Of a DNA stretch of 64,000 nt, positions 26,901 through 38,900 are shown one piece after another. The translations under genes were made by a program, and so were the position numbers. Location of the stretch: positions 1,240,001 through 1,304,000 of the forward strand of contig VWYX01000014.1 of NCBI GenBank assembly GCA_013396525.1, read 5' to 3'. The notes beneath the pieces were generated by a model. It saw only the letters and a list, made by a program, of their open reading frames with translations. It had not been told where the DNA came from and did not search any database. This DNA comes from Chaetorhynchus papuensis (lineage: Eukaryota; Chordata; Aves; Passeriformes; Rhipiduridae). The stretch's first letter is position 1. The number at the start of each line of letters is the position of its first letter.

Positions 26901-29900
26901 TGGCTCCATCAGTTTACTTGTTCTTCAAGACGTTGTAGGCTGCCCCTAGATCTCTCCTCAGCCTTCTTTTTAACAGACTAAATACTCCATCTCCCTACAC
27001 CTCTACTTGCAACTCATGTACTCTAGGCTCCTTACAACTTGGGAGCCCCCTGCTAGATTCATTCTACAGATTTTAATAATTTTGTAATATTAACCTCATC
27101 ACTTTCATTATCATAGCAATGCTTATGCCAAATCAAAATAAACTTCTCAACGAAAAAAAATTATAACCTGAAAATAATTAGGGGATGGGAGAATTGCTAA
27201 ATGCAATTCATCAGCATCTTAATTTTTTTTTCTAGAAAAGCAAATAAAAAACACCAGCACACACATTCCCTTGACCCCAGACAAACGTAGCAGAGGAACG
27301 ATGGAACTTTCACTGATTCTTTATTCAGCTATATCGCTCTATCCTAATTCCGTATGCATGTCTCTATTTTGATACCTGACCTCTCTTTCAAGAGGTCTCA
27401 GTCTCCTCTAAATTAGCTCATTTGGGATGCAAGGCACACCCCATCAACCTTCTGCAAGGTTTTTAGCTGTCTGTCCCAGTGTATGAAAGCCCAATGTTAG
27501 TCATTAACCTGATCCCTGCATGCATCCACACAACGTACACAGCAAGTTATCAGCAAAACAGAAAGGCTCTTTTTATTAAATGATTAAAAATTGAAGCAAT
27601 AAGCCTGCAGGCAGTTCATAGTTTGTCTGTTCACATGCTTTTTCTTCGTCTTGCATCTACTTACCGACATAGCTGCATGGTCATTGTTGTTATTCTGAGA
27701 AGGAAACCAGTAAGGCAATCAAAACAAAAAAATTAAGATGTACTGTCAACTTCAAAAAAAAAAAAAGAATAAAAAATTGGTAGCAATAAAAGATAAGGAA
27801 AAGCTTACAAAAAGAACAATTATAGCTACATAATAATATTTTTTTTAAACCTCTGAACTTAAATAGTATTTTGTTGAGGTGTAACAAAGCGATTATAACT
27901 TAAATAATACTAATCTGGCAATAATATGTTTTTCTGTAATAAGGAACTGTATGCCAAAATATCGAAGTAGCAAACTTCAAATGAGAAAGTGTCTATTGAA
28001 ATGCCTTTCCAGAAACTTTTCATTACAAGAAAGAATATTCTCCAAAAGTCTTAGGTTAAAAAATAAATGCCATGTTTACCATTACTGCTTACAGAGGCTA
28101 TCTGTATGTTATTAACATACTTCATTCAAGCAAGACTTAGAATGACTCAGGATAATAAGAATCTAAATATAACATGACTCATTAAAAAATTTTACACTTA
28201 AAACGTATGGCAATGTAACTGTAGGGTGGAAGAAAGCTGTTTTCTACTCCAAAATTCCTTCTTAAGTACAGTAAACAGAGAGGAAAATTAAGATGCAAAA
28301 CTTGAGAGGGAAAAGAAGCTTTGGAGACACAAGACATTTCCAATGATTCAACAGAGATCTCAGACCTCAACAACTTGTGTCACTTTGTGTGCAGATTCAG
28401 TACAGTCAAGATCATGGTCTACCTGATTTAGAGCTCTAATACCCAAATAAAAGTAACACAAATTGCATTAAAACAGATACACAACATCAGATGCGTTTTT
28501 GAAAAGTTATGTCTACATTGGTACAGAAATACATCGGTACAGCCTCACATGAAAGCACAAAGGGAGACACATCCCTGTGCATTTACACAGCTTATACATA
28601 CAGCAAAAATAAAACAAGATTCTCATGAAAGGAACCCAATGACTGCAACAAAAAAAAATTGTTAAAGAACATATTACAGCACTTCTACAGGCAGACTAGA
28701 GCTTGAAACAATACCAAAGAGAAAGTCAGTGACCCTGGAGTGTGACAACAAAGAACCAGTGTGGCCAGCTAGTGTCCCCAGTGCTAGCCCAATGCCCTCT
28801 AACACAACTGAGTATGCTAAGGGAGAAGAGACCTCTCTACTTGTCCCACTCTTTTCCTTACTAGAATTATGGCCAGTGTTCTGGGACTGATGTTCTTTGA
28901 TTTCTAATTACAGAAAAGGTTCTGATAAACTATTTTGAGCAGTGGAATGTTTCTGCCAGCCACGCAAAAATTATTATGGAAATGACACTGTGACATTAAT
29001 GGAATAATTCATTAATGAAAATTAATTCTAAAACTATTCCAAACCTTAATTATGGCATGTGAAAATCTAGCTTAGTTTATCACTCTGAAGCACTTACTAT
29101 TTTAGTGAGTTATAGAACCTAGTTCTTGGGCTAATCTTGGAAAATACTTTTACTATAAATTCTCCCTTAATGAAAATAACTTACTAGTACAAATCTAACA
29201 TAGTGAAACTGTGTACACATTTGCATAGAAACTCCACAGCTCACACACAACATTCACAGGACTGTTTCTACAGTTGGCCAAGATAGGATAGGGAGCAAGA
29301 TGCAGGATAAGTAAAAATTACAAGAAACCTCTTGCCAGAGTAGACAGCTTGTCCACACAGTTCTACATCCTGCCTGTTACCTGACCAGAGTTTGAAATTA
29401 CAGAATAACCTCTCCACAGAAACTGCCTTTCTCCAAAGGCTGACTTGTACCCCCAGGCACGTAATTATATTCCTTCCACACTCCCTAAGTCCTAATGCCA
29501 CAGCTGCTTCTTTGCATTCCTCTTAACAGATTACTTCGTTTTGTCTGTGGCTCATTTCTGAGCAGCTATTTAGCAACATACATTCACGACAGACTTCTGT
29601 ACACCCTGCTCTACAAATTTCACATCCCTTAACTGCCATATGCATATGGCCACTGAGGAGCAGTGCCATTTGTTCACGCTGCTTTGTATACTCAGTTACA
29701 ATGAATTACACTATCTAACAAACTTGCTATTCTTTATCAAAAAATGCTCCACTGATTTGGCACAGAAGCATACGCCTCACATGACACATACACATCAATA
29801 TCACATGATACATTTTGAGTGGGCTTTGTCTTTGAGTCAGTCAAAAGAACAGGAGACTGAAGAATCACAGTCTCTTTGTGTAAGATCTGGAAGATGAGAT

Positions 29901-32900
29901 AAGCCTGCTATGCCAGCAACTTCAACATCTTGCCGTGCACATAAAGAAATTTAAAGAAATTATCTTTTACTTCCAGTCTGAAGCCTTGAAACATCCTATA
30001 CATTGAGGACTTATTCTTTATAAGCATTGCAGGTGGGCAAAGCACTCAGACATCCGTGTGACTGTAACAACCAAGGACAAGCTGATAAAAAGCAGATGTA
30101 GCTTGAATTACTTACTGAAGTTACTCCAGATCTATAAAGCTATAAACCATTATGATGATAAGCCAAACTAGAAATAGTCTTTTTTATCTGAAAGCAAGGG
30201 GAAATCAGACAACAGAAAGTAACCATTCATACATAAGACAGGTTAACAGTACCCTTTTTCCTAGGACAAAATAACACAGGATATATTTGAATATGAACAA
30301 GGCTTCATTTCAATGACGCTCTGTCAACTAGAATTAAATAACTGATCAAAAATATTTAGCTAAAAACCTTGGAGAATACAAGACCTCCATAACCTTATGC
30401 ACAAATGCCGGATTTGCACCAGTTCTGCATTGTTTGAACCAATGCATGTGTACGCAAAACCAAGATGGTTAACAAAAAATGCTTTAGAAAACTGCATGAC
30501 TTCTTACACTATTTGTAAATTAGTTGTTGGTAACAATATTTAGTATTTGAAAGTATTTTCTAACTATTCTGATGGGTAAACTTTAACAACATACTGAAAC
30601 ACATTTGACAACATTTCTGTGCTGAGAAAATCTTAAAAACACATCTGTCAGCATGTGCACAATTCAAAAACCACACCTTTTGTTAAAACCTTACTGTTTT
30701 AAAATAAAATGATGTTCAAATAGTTTGAAATTAAACTTAGTTTTGAACACTTACAGGTAAATGAGTAAAAACTTGAAACGTGCTTCTTAAAAAGTTAATT
30801 AGGTCCATTAAGTATCCACTGGCTCGTCCATCTGATTCAGACATTGTCCAATCATAATCAGCAATCTGAATAAATTCATCTATTTTTTGGTTAAGTTTAG
30901 TATATATTTCTCCTTCTGCAGCATGCCTTGCATCCTGAAAAAAAAATTGTGTGCAATGCTTGTCAAAATTCTAAAATATTATTGAATTCAGATAAAATTA
31001 CATCCGTCAACAAAACGGAAGTTTTTCTTAGATTAAAAAACAATTTTATTTAGATTGGTATTTTAATGTCTGTCTTACATCTGAGGCTGTGTTTTTTAAA
31101 ATACTCCCATAGTGCATACTGTGAGTGTTTATAACATGATATGCCTACAGAATAATCAAACTTTTCAGACAAGTTAATTTGAATTTGGAAACAAAGCAAT
31201 TTGTTTACTTTCTTCACAACAACCACCTTAAATTCAGCCTTACAAATTTATCAACCCTGACACAAAGTTTATTTTTCTTTTACAAAGAAAATAGTAAAGG
31301 ATGTTAATAATTTTGTCTTTCATGGACAGAGGTCAAGAAATCCTACGATTTTTATAAAATTGATGTCATAAAGCTACATATCTGAAGAATACTCCTAATT
31401 TTTCATCCTCCTTTGAATATCCTGATCATCACACACCATGATGCAGAGTACTCCCCTCCTTCCTCCTATTTTTGTTCTGCCACACCCTGGATTCTGCTTT
31501 TTGGAACAGCAAGGTCCTGCATTCACTGTGAACTGAGTTTACAAGGCTGTCTCTGTGTCTCGTTAGTACAGGGGATACCCTCAGTGATGCAATGGATCCA
31601 TGTGCAGGTGCCTGTGTGTGTGCGTGGCTGGAAAGCTGTGCTTTTGCCAGTCTGGAGTTTAAAGATATTGGGTGTCTTTCTCATTTGGGCTCAACATAAA
31701 ATTTTCTTCACTGATATCGAGAAATAATTCAAGTAAGACATTTGATTTAAACCAAATGGATCAGTTGCTTAAGGATTTTAGAGGGTAAAAATAGCCTGGA
31801 TATACTAAAGCAACAAAAAAGCAGATGAAACTCTCATCGCTACTCTCCTCTAGAAGAAAGCAATCCAAAAAACTTGGCATTTGAGAAAAGCGTAAATAAG
31901 AAAGGCAAAAAGAAAAAATAAAAATATTCACATTTATCTGAGCTGAAAACTATCCTCACACTGAGTGTGCCAAATTTAGTCTTCAACCAGGCCCAAAGCT
32001 GAGAGGCACTTCAGGAGTAAGCAAGAAAGTATGTGGCCCTGCCATAAATACAGATCAAAGTCTGATTCCCTAAAAATAGCATTTTTACTGCCTAACCAAC
32101 CTGAGAAAGCCTCCACTGAACAGCTCTCCAAATCCAACATGCAAGAATCTGGCTACCTTTCATGATGTCAAAGGGGTATGTGGATATCCACAATTTTGTA
32201 GATGGCCACAAATAAAAAAGTTTCAATTAAAGTCAAGTCTATATTTAAAGTTTCTAATTAACAGTGAAACCTCAGTTGCAACAATCTATAATGATGGGAC
32301 TTGCAAATATATCTGCCTAGATTTAGCAAAATTGCTTCAACTTTTTTTTTTTGTTTGGGTTTGGATTTTTTTTTTTTTTTAAACTAAGTCATTAATGGAG
32401 TGGTTGTATCATCTTTAACAGTTAAAAGGATTTAGTGGCAGTGGCAGGACTACACCTTCTGGTTTTGTTTTGCATTTAAAAAATACAATGTAAATGTACT
32501 TAAAAGCTCATCTCATGGAATGTAAACGTGATCAACGCTGCTAATAAAAGGAGATTTTTGACCACTCTGAAAGAATGGAGGTGACACAGTTTGCCACCAG
32601 GAGATGAATTTAATAACAGTAGAACATACCAAGCTCTGTGAGGGCCCAGCTGGGGAACTGTGAGCAGTTTTTCATTACAATGGAGAGGGGAAAAAAAGAG
32701 GGATTAACAAGAAAAGAATTTTCTACTATAATTGGAGAACGTTGTGCTAACAAGTTCTCCAGGCAAGTAGAGAGGAGAGAAACCACACACACAAAAACAC
32801 CGTTATGTTTGTCAGAGTTTATCCCATATTTTTCCAAAGTGCATTTACGCTAACCTCACTAAGCACAGACACGGTATTGTGTGAATCACTCCAACAAAAC

Positions 32901-35900
32901 TTAGTTGGTTGGAGTGTTAAACATAACTTACAGCACAAGCAATCTACAAAAAACATAATGCAACTTGAAAATGCACTTATTAAATGAAACTCGAGGATAA
33001 AGAACATCCCACCTCTCAACGAAATCAAAGGCTATGGCTGCATTAAGTGTTTTTGAATACGTGTTTGAATGGTAAAAAGATAATAAATTGCCCTTACATG
33101 AAAATAGCTATAGATACACAAATGGCAAGACACACATGCACTATTGGTACACAACAAGCAAACCGGGCAGCCTAGACCAAAATTAGTAAAACTGCTGGTA
33201 GGGCAATGGTAACCAAGTTTGGTTGCTAGGCCACAACCTTTCTGTCTTGCCTTATGTTCTAAATCCTTAGCAAAACAAGCAACAGCTAATGGGAGAATTG
33301 TTAGCAACCAACTGGAAATAAGTGTCTTGCAATGATGGTATCTTACTCCACCTCACCCACCGTTTAACATCTATGCCAGAAGGTATATTACAGTAGGGTA
33401 GGCTACATATTGCATCAAGAGAGAAAATGAATTGCAGAAATAGAACTCTCTCAACAGCATTAATCCTCTTTATCCCAAAAATACAAGAAATCACTCTCCT
33501 TTGTTTCAATGTGCATGGAAAAAACCACCAAATATCTAAAGTTCACGCTGCAGCTGCTGTAGAATCCCTGATGACTTTTACTTTTGTTTTTCTGTTTAAA
33601 TTCTAAAAATATCACAGAATACTTTTAGTTGGAACACTAGTTGTTAATACTTCTTTTATACTAATACTTACACCCTTTGAAAACAGATCACAAACTATTT
33701 CTACTGTAGAATAAAAACAAATAGATACAAACATTTTAGATTAAGCTAGCTGTTTTGCTTGATTCCATTCAGAAAAAGGGAGATGTTACACAAACTGGAG
33801 CTCAATCTATTAAAAGCTTCTGGTGAAGTTAAGCTTAGATTGTCATTTCACAACTTAATAAAAAATGCATTTGAAAGACAATACTGAGGCTTCTCACATC
33901 CTGACATATTCCAGGTCACATTAATAACATAAAAAAACACTGTTTATCTGCTCAGTGTTACAACTGAGTGCTTTAGAGTTCAGAATAATTTTAGAGACAA
34001 AAATGAGAAGACATGCAGCCTTGCTATCACCCTTTTTGTTTTAAAATGTTTCATTTACATAACTTTTCAGACATAGTCATATAAGGGATGAGATATACCA
34101 TACCTTAAATGTAGAAAGCCCATAAAGTCTTGCAGTATGAACAGTCAATTGTGAAATATTTGTAATGTTAGATATAAAATCCTCAAGGTATTTACAGGCT
34201 TGCTCCAAGTGTGTTGTGTTTATGATGATTTGAACAAGCTACAAGGGACAAAAAATTCTTGTAAAAATCTTTTTATATCACTCATTGTCATTTGATTTTG
34301 TAAATGGTTACTTCTTCCAGGAACAATGGTACTAGAAATTCATTTCAGTATTTCAGGTCACCCCTATTTCCTGTTAATTTTGCTTTCAAAAGTTTGCTTT
34401 CAAAAACAAAGATTGCAGACACCTACCCAGAGAAATAAATCCAACTGATAGTTTAAAATTAAAAAAGGGAAAATAAAGTAAAATATACTGCTGAAATAAA
34501 ATCACTAATTTGTGCCATTTGCATTTTTTTTAATTTACTGCCATTAAGTCACAACATTGTCTGCAGAATGATGCATTCAAGTATATCTTATATCCTACTC
34601 CACTCTGTTTTTTATAGGAAGAAAGAGAAACTCAACATTAGTGCTACTAACTGCGAGACAGAACACACAAATCATACTCTGCATGTAAAAAAAACGTCAG
34701 AGTCTTTGGCTTATTTCTTGCAACTCTCTGTTCATCATACAAAACACAAAACTCTTTCATCGTCATGTCTATCTCAAAAGGCATCTGGGCCCAACTAGAC
34801 CCAACACTGTATTGTTCTTATTTACATAGCAGATATTCATGCTTTTTATACTTCTCTTAATTTTTCATTTTAATGCAAACATTACCTGATTTTCTCATAC
34901 TGTGGTGTCAATATCTGTATCTACATTTACAAAAATAGTTTTAGCATGGATTGTTTTAAAACTCATCATTTTAAATATATGCTTTAAAACTTACCTCTGT
35001 TAAACCTATATGAGGTTTTTTAATTAGGTTCTGTAAACAACTACTTAGAGTTCTTGTAAGCAGCAAATTTGTAGATTTTCTGAGCATATCATCTATTTCT
35101 GTTGAACTGAAAAAAAAAGGGTTTTTTTATAATTATGCTGTACATGGCAATACTTTGACTGCAATATTTAACAATTTTAATTTCTTCCCTGCAAAGGGAA
35201 CCTTTGATGCTAAGAATTCTCTATGTGCATTTAAATTCCAGTTGCTCCAAGTTTTCTGTGATCTAGCAGACAGAACACCTTTTTCACTTACCAAATTATC
35301 CATTAACTGAATTTCAGCACTGAAGCAAAATCTGTTATTTTTAGATTTCAGACATGTTTATTGACACAGCAGTTCGTAAAGAGTAATTTGTGGGCTTTAA
35401 TGAGTTACTAAGGAGGTCAACATGTGCTCATTAGTACGTGTAAATTATAAACAGTATCAATTAAGAATGTGTGAAAGGGAGTAATTTACATCTTTAACAG
35501 TGCAGAAGTGGGTGACAAGGACCACAAATGCCTTCCAGATTTCAGATCTCTGAATCCTATTTTATGCAATTAAAACTAAGCTTTTAGTTTTAATAGAAGG
35601 CCAGAAGAGGAAAGGAAATGGGTGAATTGTGATGTTTTCCATCAGAAAAATGTGTGGTGAACATGCAGACAGCTCGTTTTCTTGCAGGAGAAATCATTGC
35701 TAAGGAAACTCAAAAGCACTGAGTAGGGAAAGACTAGGAAGTAATCAGGGATGCTAAACAATTACTTCTGAAATGGTCAGTATCAAAGTATCCTTTTCAA
35801 TCTTTACATGCCTTGTTAAATAAATAAATTCTCTGGAATATTCAAGCCGTTCAATACTGTTTAAAAAACCCCAGCAGTGTTTTAAACTGCTTACCACACC

Positions 35901-38900
35901 AAGCTACACCCACCGATGCACATATTGTAGAGTGTACATATATATCCACATATGTATAAACACATGCTACAGCATTGGGAATCATAGATTAAACACATAT
36001 AAAGAATTACATATGTAAATCATGGAACAAGCATAGCAAGCAAGTACACAAGAAAGTGTATTTTCATTTTAGTATATATTTTTAGGTGACCTGAAAGTTA
36101 CAAGCTACTTTACAGCCACACTCCTGACAGTTCAAGCTTACCTGCGGTGAAGTGACTCCGAAAACTTAAGGCTTGCATAAATAAATTCCTTCACCTGCAT
36201 ATAAATTTGAGGCACTGACTGAGACATTGGAAGCTTCTTTGGAAAGGACTGCTGTGAAAATAAGAGATAGTACTGTCTTACACTTGAAACTGATTCCAAC
36301 AGAGCTTGCTACTAAACACAACAATTAGAAAGCCACTTAACATTATCAACATTTTAATCTATTGTAACCTTTTCTGGTTTTCATCAAATACAAAGCTCTA
36401 TGTGTTGAGCTGACTTCTACATCTGTTTAAATAACTTATAAGCAAAACAGAACTTTATCACTTCTTTAAATGACAATAAAGTTTGGAGATTTTATGTATT
36501 CACAATGCCCCTGCAGAATGCAATTTACAAACATACATTAAAAAACAGGTCTTAAACTACTTTTAATCGGAATGATCAAGATAGAAGTAATTGGGATAAG
36601 AGATTCAAAACCACATTTTTTTTCCTGAAGAAAGCAGTGCCAAAAAAAAGTGTGAGAAGTTCAACTCTTCTGGGATTCTCAAAGTATCTTGAGAATGCTT
36701 AGACTATTTTTTTAATGGTACACAAAACCAAAGCAGTTTGAATTATTTTCAGGAATTTGGATTAACATATGGGAAATAGTAGTAAGTTTGTAATAATAAA
36801 ATCATGCTTCTTATGCTTTGATCTTAAAGCTGATACTGTATTTGGGAGAACAGAAGTGAATAAATTCAATTTAATCTACACAGACTAAATAGGTATTTCT
36901 GCACTGAACACATATTTTTTGACATTAACAAAAAAAATCCTTTTATGACTAATGCATGAGAAAAATAATCAACAACTGGTATCATCCATGAATAATTCAA
37001 TTTCTCTTTAAATAAAAAGCATCCATCAACAACAGCCAAATCTTTGTAGTAATCATACATATATGTATAGCAGATAAAAGTATTTAGTACAAAAGAAAAA
37101 CTTCTGCCGTTTATTAGCAAAATCTGCCATGCTAAATAGTATCCAGGGTATGGTATACTTCCAACACTATAAGGGATTCCCATTCTGTTTAACTTATTTT
37201 AGTATTATAAAGGCTAAGTAAATTAATTTGATGGCAGAAAGCATCCAGAAAGCACTACGGAATCTCATTCAAAAATCAGCATAAAAACCTCATTTAATTT
37301 TTCACCTTCATTGCAATGCTGTATTAATGACATGCAGCTGTTACATTTGCCTGGCAAATCCCTGCTGAACCACAGAATTCAAATAGCTTTTCACTCGGGC
37401 AGGTATCTGTAGCGATGGATTGTGTGTAAAACAGCTTCCCCCACAGCAGTTACTCCCACTGTCATGAGGTTCTTAGACTTAGTGCCCCTCTAAAGACTCC
37501 ATCATGAGCCTCTTATTTCTTCACTGGTATTCCTAAAACCATACTTGAATAGCAGACCAGGTTAATCACCTTTCTGAGAAAAGACTCTGTAGTGAAAGAA
37601 TGGCTGAGGCTACAAAAGGACATCCTACTGCTGTGCTAGTACAGCAGAATTATTCACAGTCCCTTCATGTTTATTTTGCCCCACATATTCAAACACAAAT
37701 ATTAAAATTTAAAAGTGAAATGCTAAAGTCGTTGTCTCTAACCAATCTCTATTTTACATGTATTTTTGCAATATAACAGCATATATTGAGCAGTTAAACC
37801 CAATGAGTTGCAACAAAATTTAACTAAAGACAGATTGCATTATAATTACATAAAGACTTTTTCAATTAAACTCTATTATTAATTTGTTTACAAAACAATG
37901 GGTTTCATTATTCACTCCAACATCTGAACAAATGAGTCAATCTTTCTTTTTCATATTTACTTATGACTAGATAATTACACACAAAGAAGGTGATTTAGCC
38001 TCTTAATCGACCTAGCTTTTCAAATTTTAATTGTTTTTAATTATAAAAATCATTACTGTCCCTAGTGTCTTCAACTGGATTTCCACAAACTTTAATAACA
38101 TAAAAGTTTCCCTTACCTTATCAAGTTCTGGATCTTGAAAAGGAAATTTGCTTATAACAATTCTGTATTCCTCTTCATTTGCTACAGGGATAGGGCTGTA
38201 GTTGTCTGCTTCAAAAATATCCCTGGTGAATAAGTGAAGTGAAAAAAATTTAGACATGTAACTTACAGTATTTTCTGGTGTTAAAATGTGTAAATAAATA
38301 TAAATGTTACTACCACACTTAGGTGTGCATTTTCAAAGAAAGAAGAAGAATTTTACACATCCCAAGTATTTTTAATTACTTTGCAAATACTTCATATACA
38401 TCAACTCTTTACAGTGTGTCGAATCACAGAGCAAAAAATACCCAAAAGTGTCTTAACATGTGCATAAAACAGCAAAGAAACCTCAGAGTAACTAATCCAC
38501 CCCAGAGTGGATTTTTCTATGCTAAAGCTGATATTCAGCGTGTCTCACTTAGGCACCAGAGCTACAAATGGTCAAGGGAGATGGTTCAGAGAACTTCAAG
38601 CTGGATATGGCCACAGCATCCTCTGCACTTCTCTGCTAGTCAAATGTCTACAACAGAAGCACAGAGAGCTGGAGAACCTTAAGTGGTCAATTTAACATTA
38701 AGGTTTTCTCTAATGAAACATTTTATGGCAAACCATTTCTGCACATTGACACATCACACCCCATCTGCAAACAGACTTTGGAGTACAGTCTCAGGCTGAT
38801 GTATTCCTGGGTTTAAATTTTATTCAATTAAATGATCCCAAGGAATTGGTGGAAACCAACCTTCATTAAAAAAACCACAAAGACATACTGGCAATGTCAG

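Larger units (their letters stand above)
22088..30754. other. EXOC6 intron 18-19
   Basis: An 8.7-kb intron, the largest complete one in the window. It contains the polypurine tract near 23.8 kb, the regulatory candidate at 25.2-25.76 kb, the CR1 relic at 26.62-27.07 kb and the candidate microexon at 27665-27694. I see nothing else definable. Confidence 0.8.

Noticed and set aside
38323..38682. 119-codon + strand open frame
   Set aside because: Lies in the intron beside exon 14 on the opposite strand; no homology recognised.
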